From Onstottus_B arcticum (GTDB taxonomy: Bacteria > Acidobacteriota > Blastocatellia > UBA7656): a DNA stretch of 64,000 nucleotides. Under the pieces are notes generated by a model. That model had not been told where the DNA came from. It did no database searches and saw only the letters and a list, made by a program, of their open reading frames with translations. Both the position numbers and the translations under genes were made by a program. Of the stretch, positions 17,917 through 25,805 are shown in pieces (positions within the stretch are counted from its first letter, which is position 1; each line of letters starts with the position of its first letter). The stretch covers positions 1 to 64,000 of the forward strand of contig JBBPIE010000028.1 of assembly GCA_038040485.1 (NCBI GenBank). Direction: 5' to 3'.

Positions 17917-19899
17917 ATGAAGAATATGAAAAAGTGGTCGGCTTTGATGATTCTTGGTTTGATCCTCGCCTCAATCGCATTGGGGCAGGTGCCAAACTTG
18001 CCAAAGGCTCCAAGCAAGGAAGCAGTCGAACAACCGGCGGCTGCTGAGAAAATTCCTTCCGGCGTTCACGAGTTGACCGCAACCGATGTGGAGGCTTTCC
18101 TTGACGGAATCGTTCCGCTGCAACTCCGCCAGGATGACATCGCGGGCGCGACAATTGCCATAGTCAAAGATGGAAAGTTGTTGTTTGCAAAAGGGTACGG
18201 TTACGCAGATATTGAAAAGAAAATGCCCGTCTCAGCCGAGGAGACATTGTTTCGACCGGGCTCCGTGTCCAAGCTGTTCACCTGGACGGCGGTGATGCAG
18301 TTGGTCGAACAGGGCAAGCTCGACCTCGACCGCGATGTGAACGGTTACCTCGATTTCACGATTCCCGATGCCTTCGGGCAGCCCATCTCGCTCAAAAACA
18401 TTCTGTCGCACACTCCCGGATTTGAGGAGCAGATTAAAGACCTGTTCAAAACTGATTCTGAAAGCCCCAATCTTGGCGAGTACTTGAAGACTCACATCCC
18501 GGCGCGAATATATCCTCCAGGGACCGTGCCGGCCTACTCAAACTATGGGTCGGCGGTCGCCGGATACATCGTAGAGCGTGTGTCGGGTCGTCCGTTCGAA
18601 CAGTATGTCGAGGAGAACATTTTCAAGCCGCTGGGCATGATGCATTCAACTTTCGTTCAGCCCTTACCATCAGCGCTTGTTCCAAACATGTCTAACGGTT
18701 ATCGGGTAGCTTCCGATGAGCCGGAGCCGTTTGAAATGGTCGTCCCTTTTCCAGCCGGAAGCCTGAGCAGCACCGCCGCCGATATGGCTCGCTTCATGCT
18801 GGCTCATCTGCAAGAGGGCCAACTGGGGGACGCGCGGATACTACGTCCGGAGACGGCGCGCCTCATGCACAGCAGACTTTTCGCTTTAGACCCGGCGGCC
18901 AACGGGATGTGTTATGGCTTCTATGAAGAATCGCGCAACGGACGCCGGATTATCGGACATGGCGGAGACACAGTTTGTTTTCACAGCGACCTGCACCTGA
19001 TTCCGGACGCTGGGGTTGGTTTTTTTGTTTCGTATAACAGCCTGGGGCGCGGAAGTGCTCAGCCCCGAACTGCGCTGTGGGAAGCGGTCCTTGATCGTTA
19101 TTTCCCGTACACCGCGCCGGATGCGCCGACCCTGGCCAGCGCGAAAGAAGATGCCAATGCGGTCACCGGCACATATATGCTAAGCCGCCGGAGTGAAACT
19201 TCGTTCTTGAAGGCGGCAACGCTGATCGGACAATTCAGCGTCTCCGCGGCTGAAGGTGGAGCGATAGAGATCGCTCAGTTGACAGGTCCGAATGGGAAGC
19301 CCAAACGATGGCGGGAAGTGGCTCCGATGACATTTCTCGAGGAGAGCGGGCAGGACAAGTTGGTCTTCAAACCGGATCAGAATGGCCTCATGCAGTTGAT
19401 CTTGCCCTACCCATTTTTTGTCGGTCAACGGGTTGGGTTATTCGAGAACAACACAGTTCTCTTACCGGTGACGGGTATCTCACTTTTAATCATGCTGCTG
19501 ACACTCTTGTTGTGGCCGGTCGCTTGGTTTGTGCGGAGACATTACGGCCACAAGCTGACGCTGACGCCAATCGAACGGCGCCTGCGGATAGCTGTTCGGC
19601 TAGTCTTTGCGTTGGATCTGGTCTTCATGGTGGCGTTGATCGCTCTTGTTGTTTACGGGCAGACGCATCTCGAAGTCTTTAGTGATCGCGGGAATACATG
19701 GTTTCACCTTATACAGACAATTGGCGTTTTGGGAACGATTGGAATCCTGGTTGTGCTCTATAGCGCGGTCCAGTCTTGGCGGAATCGGGAGAAGAGGATC
19801 TGGGGCAAGCTCCAAGCTACCCTGTTTGTGCTGGTCTGCCTCGGATTTCTATGGTTCGCCTTCGCGGGAAACTTATTGCATTTCAGCTCGAGTTATTAG
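17917..19899 (+). CDS. Secreted serine hydrolase, beta-lactamase class C-like, with C-terminal membrane helices
   Basis: A 660-residue serine hydrolase. The signal segment (SALMILGLILASIALGQ) precedes the catalytic domain with SVSK (about 113-116), the YSN motif (about 207) and HGG (about 348). After a beta-rich linker, four hydrophobic segments fill the last 160 residues (for example TVLLPVTGISLLIMLLTLLL), so the enzyme is anchored in the inner membrane with its catalytic part outside. It is parallel to the 16055-17866 hydrolase and 50 bp away. The two share the catalytic fold but end in different modules, as expected after duplication and domain exchange. The ribosome site is weak. Confidence 0.86.
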   Translation: MKNMKKWSALMILGLILASIALGQVPNLPKAPSKEAVEQPAAAEKIPSGVHELTATDVEAFLDGIVPLQLRQDDIAGATIAIVKDGKLLFAKGYGYADIEKKMPVSAEETLFRPGSVSKLFTWTAVMQLVEQGKLDLDRDVNGYLDFTIPDAFGQPISLKNILSHTPGFEEQIKDLFKTDSESPNLGEYLKTHIPARIYPPGTVPAYSNYGSAVAGYIVERVSGRPFEQYVEENIFKPLGMMHSTFVQPLPSALVPNMSNGYRVASDEPEPFEMVVPFPAGSLSSTAADMARFMLAHLQEGQLGDARILRPETARLMHSRLFALDPAANGMCYGFYEESRNGRRIIGHGGDTVCFHSDLHLIPDAGVGFFVSYNSLGRGSAQPRTALWEAVLDRYFPYTAPDAPTLASAKEDANAVTGTYMLSRRSETSFLKAATLIGQFSVSAAEGGAIEIAQLTGPNGKPKRWREVAPMTFLEESGQDKLVFKPDQNGLMQLILPYPFFVGQRVGLFENNTVLLPVTGISLLIMLLTLLLWPVAWFVRRHYGHKLTLTPIERRLRIAVRLVFALDLVFMVALIALVVYGQTHLEVFSDRGNTWFHLIQTIGVLGTIGILVVLYSAVQSWRNREKRIWGKLQATLFVLVCLGFLWFAFAGNLLHFSSSY

Positions 19900-19957
19900 A
19901 GCGATAGGTACTGACACGCTCGACGCTAATGTGGCGCTCCTGTGAATCCCGAAGTCC

Positions 19958-19978
19958 TGACGCTCTCCTTAAGCGTCA
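19958..19978. terminator. Weak hairpin after the serine hydrolase operon
   Basis: TGACGCT and AGCGTCA form a 7-bp stem around CTCCTTA, 59 bp past the stop of the second serine hydrolase. There is no clear T-run, so terminator function is uncertain. Confidence 0.3.
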
Positions 19979-20507
19979 ACGAACAAGCTAGAAAGAAGGA
20001 GATTGTCCAAGTCTAGATGAGTAATCCGGCAGCCAGTGTCCGCCACCGTGCAGACAAAATCATAGAGTCGCCACTCGTAAACGTTTCAGGCTTAAACGAA
20101 GAACGCTTGGATAGCTCTGCGTCCGATGACCTTGTCTTACTCGCTTTCTTCTTTGACTTGTTTGATTCGTAGCGCCTGACGAATGTGGCCGTTTTTCTTT
20201 CAACCAACTCAAGCAGGACTTCATCCCCCTAAGATGTTTGCAGGTTGTAGGAGCTAGACCAGCATCACGCATACCCACAACAAATTGATTTAGACTTATC
20301 TTGGTTGATAGAATCTCCTGCCCATACTTGAGTTACTATCATAGGGCTTGACGGTAGCTCCTGACAGTTAGCGGTGTAACGCTTTAGGTGGGCTAGCTCT
20401 TTGCCAAATTGCTCAAACAAACTGACCCCGATCCTGATATATCAATTTCAGTATCGCCGAATGGCCGGCGCTAGGTCAGTAAGTCTTAAATTCAACCACT
20501 CTTATGC
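19979..20507. other. Intergenic stretch before the tRNA gene
   Basis: About 530 bp between the hydrolase operon and the tRNA gene. Two short overlapping minus-strand frames (20013-20207 and 20060-20278) are Lys/Ser/Arg-rich without recognisable motifs, and I do not support either. The tRNA promoter should lie in the last 60 bases, but no clear -35/-10 pair stands out. Confidence 0.4.
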
Positions 20508-20582
20508 GGCCCCTTAGCTCAACGGTAGAGCAGAGGACTCATAATCCTTTGGTTGGAGGTTCGAATCCTCCAGGGGCCACCA
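20508..20582 (+). tRNA. tRNA-Ile2 (anticodon CAU, lysidine type)
   Basis: A full cloverleaf. The acceptor stem GGCCCCT pairs with AGGGGCC, the D arm is GCTC/GAGC, the anticodon stem GAGGA/TCCTT holds the loop CTCATAA, and the T arm is GGAGG-TTCGAAT-CCTCC. CCA is encoded in the DNA. The GGCCCCTTAGCTCA start and CTCATAA loop match tRNA-Ile genes whose CAU anticodon is modified by TilS to read AUA, rather than initiator or elongator Met. The 3' 42 bases recur exactly at 25420-25461, marking it as an integration site. Confidence 0.93.
20538..20579 (+). repeat. Left attachment repeat (attL), inside tRNA-Ile2
   Basis: Left copy of the 42-bp direct repeat, from CTCATAATCC in the anticodon loop to GGGGCCA at the discriminator base. 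Identical to 25420-25461. The bases beyond each end differ between the copies. Confidence 0.85.
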
Positions 20583-20605
20583 ATAACATCAATGACTTAC
20601 CGATT

Positions 20606-20832
20606 CTAGGATCGGCTCCCCTTCTTCGACTGTGGCAAAATTGTGGCAATCGCTCTCAGGCGGGATAGAACTGACAGCGGATTGAACAGCCTTCGTGGAC
20701 CTTGGCTCTAATTCGAATCTCCGCTTGTTCGGCCTGGGCTTTCGTCCTAGCCGTTTTGACCGAGCCCCGATACCGGACGCCATCGAACATGAAAGCGTAA
20801 TGCCACTTGTTTCCTCTTTTGGTTACGGACAT
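20606..20832 (-). pseudogene. Tyrosine-type integrase, internally deleted remnant
   Basis: The reading frame from ATG 20832 (AGGAAGGA just upstream, a strong ribosome site) encodes 58 residues and stops at 20656. It starts MSVTKRGNKWHYAFMFDG and continues RYRGSVKTARTKAQAE, the arm-DNA-binding N-terminus of phage-type tyrosine integrases. The catalytic core is missing. Immediately after, in another frame, comes AIATILPQSKKGSRS with a stop at 20606-20608, which resembles the C-terminal tail of such integrases. The gene therefore seems to have lost its middle while keeping both ends. Orientation and closeness to attL match an island integrase. The assignment of the tail rests on pattern similarity among three copies in this region. 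Confidence 0.7.
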
Positions 20833-20892
20833 TGTTCCTTCCTTTCCAGTCTCGCCACCGACCAGTGGAAGGTGCCTGCATTGTACAACACG

Positions 20893-21156
20893 TCATGCAG
20901 GCCGACTAGAATTGGGGTTCTGCGTCATCTTTCGGTTTGTCCACTCCAGAATCTCATCGAGCAGAAAAACTGTGCGCCGGCTCTTCCGCCCGGCATCGAA
21001 CGCTACAGTAAGCGTGCCCGCGATCGCAGTGAGCGCAGATGAAAAACTGCGCTCCGCACAGATCGCCTCGGCGAAACCGCTGACGTAGTGTGAGGTTGCA
21101 AGCATCAGCCATCGCCCCGGTCGGCGGAGATCGACAGCCGTTCGCGAATGCGGCAA
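20893..21156 (-). CDS. Possible excisionase-like or orphan small protein
   Basis: An 87-residue frame ending 60 bp upstream of the integrase start, the usual position for an excisionase or recombination directionality factor. Its C-terminal part (AGRKSRRTVFLLDEILEWT) is vaguely like the wing and last helix of MerR/Xis-type helix-turn-helix proteins. The N-terminal half has no such resemblance and there is no good ribosome site. It may be a decayed gene or a chance frame. Confidence 0.3.
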   Translation of the reverse strand: MPHSRTAVDLRRPGRWLMLATSHYVSGFAEAICAERSFSSALTAIAGTLTVAFDAGRKSRRTVFLLDEILEWTNRKMTQNPNSSRPA

Positions 21157-21498
21157 GATAGCAGCGCTTTTGGCTAGCTGCCGCCGGAAACGGAGGCTGC
21201 CAAACGAAGAACCCGGGTTGCTACTTACAGCCGGGGTTCACTATTTCAGCCTGAACGCGCGATACTACCAAATCGCTTCCGCGCCCTCTAGCGCCTTCGG
21301 CGATGATATTGTTCTAGCCGCCTTTTGGTTTAGTTTTCTACGTTCTCTGATGAGCGCTGACATTCATTCAGCGAATCTAGAAAAAAGGCTGATATTTGCG
21401 TTGGGATTTTTGTTGACAGGGTAGACGGTAAATGATATTACTTGGCAACCTGCCTAACAAGCGGACGCTTCACGACCTTTCTTGAGGGAGGTTCTGCA

Positions 21499-22317
21499 AT
21501 GAGCATATCTGTGAACTTACTTCGCAAACACGTTCTTTTTTTTCTCATTCCAATTCTCATCAGCATCGTCTATTTAGGCAGCACAGTTCTATCGTCGGCG
21601 GCTAAGAAAGATAAAACTATCGTCACGGTCAACAATCTCACATGGTCTTGTGATCTATTGAATGTTGAAAAACATAAAGACCATATCAATGTATCTGTCC
21701 AGAATAACAGCAATAAGGCTATAACAGCCTTTGTTCTAACTTCGAGGATTGATGCGAGAACACTCTTTACGTTTAGAGAAGAGTTCGCTTTTTCAGAAGG
21801 TGACAATGTGATACCTCCGGGTCAAAGATACGATAAAGTAATTGGTATACCTGAGACGTTGAATCGTAAATCCGAAATCACTCTTAATCTTTCTTGTGTT
21901 GTTTATGAAGACGGAAGTAGTGAGGGTGACCAGAGAATCGTCCAGGATGTCGCAGATAGCCGCTTGGGGTGGAAGATTCAAATTATGAAAATTCTTCCTG
22001 TTTTGGACAAGATTTCGGCTTTGCCTGAAACGGAATTGAGGTCTTATTGGAATGAAGCGGCCAAGCAGGAGCTTGACGCTACTTTGAATGCGCCTGATCG
22101 AGATTTCGCACTCAAGCTCAATAAGAAGTCCCTGAACAATGATGAACCCTATAATGAATCTGAACACTTCAAATCAGGGTCTCGGAAAGGGAAAGAAACG
22201 ATCTTACGAAAGTATGAAGAACTCAAAGACCTACAAGAAGCACAAGGAACCGGTGCGCTGCGAGACAGAATTATTGAGCTTAGCAAGCTTTATACAAGGA
22301 TAGTAAACAGACCTTAG
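21499..22317 (+). CDS. Membrane-anchored hypothetical protein (island cargo)
   Basis: A 272-residue unrecognised protein. A hydrophobic segment at about 9-31 (HVLFFLIPILISIVYLG) acts as a signal or anchor. It is followed by a beta-rich domain (NNLTWSCDLLNVEKHKDHINVSVQNNS) and then a charged, Lys/Glu-rich helical C-terminus (about 175-272). The ATG at 21499 follows GGGAGG at good spacing; the frame is open from 21442 without a ribosome site. It lies 25 bp before the next gene, so the two probably form an operon. The AT-rich codon use differs from the flanking metabolic genes, which fits acquisition with the island. Confidence 0.65.
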   Translation: MSISVNLLRKHVLFFLIPILISIVYLGSTVLSSAAKKDKTIVTVNNLTWSCDLLNVEKHKDHINVSVQNNSNKAITAFVLTSRIDARTLFTFREEFAFSEGDNVIPPGQRYDKVIGIPETLNRKSEITLNLSCVVYEDGSSEGDQRIVQDVADSRLGWKIQIMKILPVLDKISALPETELRSYWNEAAKQELDATLNAPDRDFALKLNKKSLNNDEPYNESEHFKSGSRKGKETILRKYEELKDLQEAQGTGALRDRIIELSKLYTRIVNRP

Positions 22318-22342
22318 ACTCTCACCTGGACAGGAGGGCAAA

Positions 22343-23401
22343 ATGCAACGAGTCGGTTATGCACTTGTTGTGGTGTTGCTCTGCCTTAATAGAGTTTTTG
22401 CGACTGATTGTACTCCTGAACCTTTCGGTTCACAGGAAACATATCAGGGCTGTTCTGGGATAACTAAAGATGTGCACTGGTTTGTCCAATGGCCAGATTC
22501 AGTAACCGGTCAGTTCCACTCTTTTGGAACAGGCGATTGTGCCAATACAAATGTCTGTTGTTCCTCCGGGCAGGTAACAATAGAATGTTGGCCTGTATTC
22601 TGGCCGCCTGTTGCTTCGAGCAACGGAACATTTAGTCAATTGGTATTTAATAGGGGCACAAGGGCTGTTAGTAAGTCCTGCCAGGGTTGCACGAGCCCCA
22701 TAACCGTTCGGGAATGTTATAAAACTTCAGAGTCTTTTTATCAGGTTTCTCATACATGCCAAGAGAGTGGGGGGGAGTGCGCGGAGTGTATTCATGAATT
22801 CGACTGCTTCACCTGTGCGAGTTCATCTTACTGTTCCGCAGGCATTTGCGAAGCCTATACGCCCATCGTGATCGACATAGATGGCAACGGATACCGTATG
22901 ACTGACGCAGCGGGCGGCGTCGGATTCGACTTCAGAGGAAATGGTGTCTACGATTCTTTATCGTGGACTGCCGCGGGATCAGATGACGCCTGGTTGGCTC
23001 TTGATCGAAACGGCAATGGAGCGATAGACAATGGCGCCGAGCTATTCGGTAGTGCCACTCCGCAGCCAAATACAGGCGGTCCTCGCAATGGTTTTATCGC
23101 ATTGGCTGAGTTCGATAAGCCATCGAATGGTGGTAATGGTGATGCGGTTATTGATAGACGTGATGCGATCTTCTCCTCACTACGTTTATGGCAGGATTCA
23201 AATCACAATGCGATCTCCGAGCCTTGGGAGCTAGCGACGCTAAGTACACTCAACGTAGCCTCTATTAACCTTGATTACAGGGAATCGAGGCGCACCGACC
23301 AGTATGGGAATCAGTTCCGTTACCGGGCCAGGGTGCGGGACGCCAGAGGCGCGCAAGTTAGTCGGTGGGCATGGGATGTATTCTTGCTTATTCAGCGTTG
23401 A
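22343..23401 (+). CDS. Secreted Cys-rich protein with C-terminal EF-hand-like cassette
   Basis: A 352-residue exported protein with signal peptide (ALVVVLLCLNRVFA), Cys-rich for about the first 170 residues (CAECIHEFDCFTCASSSYC near 146-164), suggesting disulfides. The second half holds acidic Ca-binding-like loops (DIDGNGYRM, DRNGNGAIDNG, DSNHNAISE) and ends RESRRTDQYGNQFRYRARV. I recognise this C-terminal cassette as a recurrent tail of large secreted proteins in Blastocatellia. Its function is not established; calcium-dependent folding or surface attachment is an inference. AGGAGGG precedes the ATG. The AT-rich N half against the more GC-rich C half hints at fusion of an acquired domain to a resident cassette. 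Confidence 0.75.
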   Translation: MQRVGYALVVVLLCLNRVFATDCTPEPFGSQETYQGCSGITKDVHWFVQWPDSVTGQFHSFGTGDCANTNVCCSSGQVTIECWPVFWPPVASSNGTFSQLVFNRGTRAVSKSCQGCTSPITVRECYKTSESFYQVSHTCQESGGECAECIHEFDCFTCASSSYCSAGICEAYTPIVIDIDGNGYRMTDAAGGVGFDFRGNGVYDSLSWTAAGSDDAWLALDRNGNGAIDNGAELFGSATPQPNTGGPRNGFIALAEFDKPSNGGNGDAVIDRRDAIFSSLRLWQDSNHNAISEPWELATLSTLNVASINLDYRESRRTDQYGNQFRYRARVRDARGAQVSRWAWDVFLLIQR

Positions 23402-23984
23402 ATGGGTTAGGGAGTTCTTGTAATTCGCTGGCGCGTTTATTTTTTCAGAACGGAATGTCCTAGTTTAAGGTACTGAAAACACCTTCGTTGCATTGTAGTC
23501 TCCCAGCTTCTCGGCGCTTCACAAGCTCTTCGCCCAGTGTGGCTCCCTATCGGCACCGAGTGAAGCGGGCCTGTCGATCAAGCCAGTGGTGATACGAACG
23601 CTGGCAAGCCACTACCACGCGAGATTGCGACTCTGAGTAGTAATTACAAGAAAATGCCAGATAGGAATTAGGTTTTCTGTAGCGGGGAGAACTGAACCAG
23701 TCTTTCGTATGCCCTTTGCGGCTTTTCGCTCTAGGAATATTCGATTCAGCCCAAACGGGGCGGGATAAGGGGCGTGATTAGGCTGAACACGTGGAAATAG
23801 GGTAAGAGCCCTGGCAGGTATTTGAGTATCAAGAGCGCTGCATTGCGATCGATCCGCACTGGGGGTGTGGGTTGGGCCACATGGGGGAGAGTGGCGATGT
23901 GTAGCCTCCTCCTGTACGGTAAGCTCCGCGCTTGAGGCTATCGAGGTTCTTATGAGTGAGTAGAAGTAACTCCAGCGTGATTAC
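23402..23984. other. Gene-poor stretch inside the island
   Basis: About 580 bp between convergent island genes. I find no supported reading frame, RNA gene or clear terminator, and nothing resembling known mobile elements. It may be decayed sequence. Confidence 0.4.
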
Positions 23985-24860
23985 TCACATTGCTCGTCTT
24001 GCAAGTTCTGCGCGCAGCTCGGTGAGACCTTGCTGATAAACGCTTCTTCGGCCATGACAGCGAAGCTTGACAAATGTTCCAGCTTCGTCGGACTCGGTTC
24101 GATAAAACGCAACGCCTTCAAGACGAGGGTCCTCCGTCAAATCATAATTACCATCCTCCCTTTGTCCAAGGTTGGCGTACCAAACCCCTCCACCACTAAG
24201 GCCCTTTAGGAAATCAGGCGTTAGAGGTTCCCCGGCTAAGGATGCACGGGCCTCAAGATAGTCGAAGGGCCCTGCTCGAGCTATGGATTTGATATCGGCC
24301 GAATAAGTGTTTCGCTTGAAGTGATAACTTTCGGGACCCTCAATATTACTTTCGGAGATCGGTGAACCTACTACTGCCCAAAGATGGCGGTTAGTCTTGG
24401 CACTGCCTGCCAGCATTTCGTCCTCATACCTATCAAGGTTAAAGAAGGTTTTGTTGGAATTATCATGAATGTGTTTCACGTCAACAGGATGAATCGGAAG
24501 GAACGCCAAGTCCGGGCCCCATTCATCGGTCGTGCGCTCGCCAACATAGATCGGCGGAAGTTTTTGAACAATGAATGGGCTTCCTTGTAAGCCAATCGGA
24601 AAGCCTATGCTTTCATATTTGCATAGCGGTTCTGCACAATGTTGAGCCGTAAGCACAAAGTGCTGATCGCCGGATTTAACGAGGGTCCCAGAACCACAGT
24701 GACGAAAATTATTACCTGGATCAATTCCAACCAGGGTGACGGAGTAGATAGCGGGCTTATCCATCAACTCAGGTGGAACGTCAGACAAGGCGACATAAAG
24801 TCGGTTTTTAACCATGTATTTCTCAGGGCACATAGTAACAAAACTGACTCGAAGCTTCAC
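23985..24860 (-). CDS. Trypsin-like serine protease (island cargo)
   Basis: A 291-residue protein with a chymotrypsin-fold catalytic set: His74 in GSGTLVKSGDQHFVLTAQHC, Asp117 in GPDLAFLP, and Ser222 in GLSGGGVW. No signal peptide is evident, so it is probably cytoplasmic, unlike most secreted trypsin-like enzymes. The GTG at 24860 is chosen because it overlaps the stop of the upstream frame (GTGA), a typical translational-coupling junction; ATGs at 24833 and 24815 are alternatives. The partner resembles a nuclease fold. Cytoplasmic trypsin-like proteases occur in several bacterial conflict systems, so a defence or effector-activating role is possible but inferred. Confidence 0.72.
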   Translation of the reverse strand: MKLRVSFVTMCPEKYMVKNRLYVALSDVPPELMDKPAIYSVTLVGIDPGNNFRHCGSGTLVKSGDQHFVLTAQHCAEPLCKYESIGFPIGLQGSPFIVQKLPPIYVGERTTDEWGPDLAFLPIHPVDVKHIHDNSNKTFFNLDRYEDEMLAGSAKTNRHLWAVVGSPISESNIEGPESYHFKRNTYSADIKSIARAGPFDYLEARASLAGEPLTPDFLKGLSGGGVWYANLGQREDGNYDLTEDPRLEGVAFYRTESDEAGTFVKLRCHGRRSVYQQGLTELRAELARRAM

Positions 24861-25138
24861 GGAGTTGTAAGCGGATATTGACGGATGATTGCAATCTTTC
24901 GGAACGAATGCTCAGACTTGTGATAACCCCACACTTCTGAACCTTGCAGAAATATGTCGTGGGTCCTGAAGTAATCTTCGATCTTCTTCTTACGCGCTGA
25001 GACATTGAAGAGAGAAGTGAACTGTATCCGTCTCACTTCGGAGGTTCCGCGTTTGACCGCGAGTACGTCAAAGGTAGTGAGGATATCTTTTTCCTTTGCG
25101 TAAGTGTCGCGGGGTGGGTAAGGCTTTTGGGGGCGCAT
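24857..25138 (-). CDS. PD-(D/E)XK-like small protein coupled to the protease (start uncertain)
   Basis: 93 residues from ATG 25138; the frame stays open upstream to 25414. The core FDVLAVKRGTSEVRRIQFTS followed by NVSARKKKIEDYF resembles Holliday-resolvase-like folds in which the usual ExK is replaced by QxT (QFT here), seen in some small uncharacterised proteins. Without the Lys, cutting activity is doubtful. The stop overlaps the protease GTG (GTGA), so the two are made together. Upstream, the frame runs into DNA carrying an integrase-tail-like motif at 25282-25301. The gene may therefore be 5'-truncated, or use a non-ATG start. Low GC marks it as acquired. Confidence 0.45.
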   Translation of the reverse strand: MRPQKPYPPRDTYAKEKDILTTFDVLAVKRGTSEVRRIQFTSLFNVSARKKKIEDYFRTHDIFLQGSEVWGYHKSEHSFRKIAIIRQYPLTTP

Positions 25139-25264
25139 TTCAACCCGACGTTCGGTGTTCAAGTCCGCTATTGAATAATTCGGTACATCATTTTTTGCCT
25201 TCAAGTCTGGAGTTATGAAGAAAAGGTGCCCACTTGAAGAGTGAACACCCTGTCTGGCTAGTTG

Positions 25265-25303
25265 ATCCTCCTTCTTTATTTTGTGGCAAATTTGTGGCAA
25301 TGC
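25265..25303 (-). pseudogene. Integrase C-terminal tail-like remnant 2
   Basis: The minus strand reads IATNLPQNKEGG here and carries the DNA motif TGTGGCAAATTTGTGGCAAT (25282-25301), nearly identical to 20631-20650. It is probably the tail of a second tyrosine integrase, left when elements were lost or exchanged at this tRNA. Confidence 0.4.
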
Positions 25304-25419
25304 TAGGCAGAAACCAGCGTAAAATGGCCGTAGTCCTCTCACTGGCCGGTGGCAGTATGCTGTAGTGGTTTCAATGAGTTGCGGTCCATTGCACTCTGGC
25401 GCACTGCCCAACATTTGTC

Positions 25420-25461
25420 CTCATAATCCTTTGGTTGGAGGTTCGAATCCTCCAGGGGCCA
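25420..25461 (+). repeat. Right attachment repeat (attR), truncated tRNA-Ile2 copy
   Basis: Exact 42-bp copy of the 3' part of tRNA-Ile2 (20538-20579). There is no acceptor 5' strand or D arm, so it is not a working tRNA gene. It marks the right end of the island. Confidence 0.85.
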
Positions 25462-25489
25462 TCAAAGAATCAAGAATTTACGGTTTCAC

Positions 25490-25535
25490 TCAACGGTTTG
25501 CTGCCCTGCGTTGTGACAATTTTGTGACAATCTGT
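25490..25535 (-). pseudogene. Integrase C-terminal tail-like remnant 3, outside attR
   Basis: The minus strand reads SQKQIVTKLSQRRAANR with a stop at 25490-25492, and carries TGTGACAATTTTGTGACAAT (25512-25531), a third version of the motif at 20631 and 25282. It lies about 30 bp beyond attR in the same relation as the first remnant has to attL, as if an older element had integrated at this site. Confidence 0.42.
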
Positions 25536-25805
25536 TTTTGACTGCGTCCGTGTTCCCTGTCTTCGGTAACTGCGCTCGCTTGTCGTGCGCATCGATACTG
25601 AAGGGATTTAGCTTAGCGCGAGCAGATAACGAGTCTCTTTCTAGGTTCTGCTGGAATTCTCCTTATTTTGCGGCATTCTCACCCGTCTGTAGTAATTGAT
25701 TTCCCTAACCGTGATTTCCGGTTCGAACGCAACTGCTGCGACCCCAATTTCGTTAATCGTCGTTCTTCCTTCGGCTGACAAGCCGAAATCACCCGACGAA
25801 GGACA

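Larger units (their letters stand above)
20538..25461. mobile_element. Small integrated island bounded by a 42-bp tRNA-Ile2 duplication
   Basis: A 42-bp sequence from the anticodon loop to the discriminator base of the tRNA gene is repeated exactly, in the same orientation, 4,882 bp downstream. This is the hallmark of tyrosine-recombinase integration into a tRNA 3' end, with the intact tRNA rebuilt at the left. Just inside the left end is a broken integrase whose C-terminal end faces the att site. Cargo: a possible excisionase remnant, two exported/anchored proteins, and a coupled nuclease-like/trypsin-like pair. The interior is AT-richer than its surroundings. With the integrase broken the island should be unable to excise by itself. 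Confidence 0.8.

Noticed and set aside
20508..20582. Calling the tRNA elongator or initiator Met from its CAU anticodon
   Set aside because: The GGCCCCTTAGCTCA start and CTCATAA loop match the Ile2 type, and initiator hallmarks (unpaired first base pair, GGG/CCC anticodon stem) are absent.
20695..21042. A 115-codon plus-strand frame at the left end of the island
   Set aside because: It is antisense to the integrase fragment, which has a strong ribosome site and a recognisable domain.
24815..24815. Starting the trypsin-like protease at ATG 24815
   Set aside because: Possible, but GTG 24860 makes a GTGA overlap with the upstream stop, which better explains the gene order; the ATG has only a weak ribosome site.
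25420..25461. A second tRNA-Ile gene
   Set aside because: Only the 3' 42 bases are present; there is no D arm or 5' acceptor strand, so it is an att copy.
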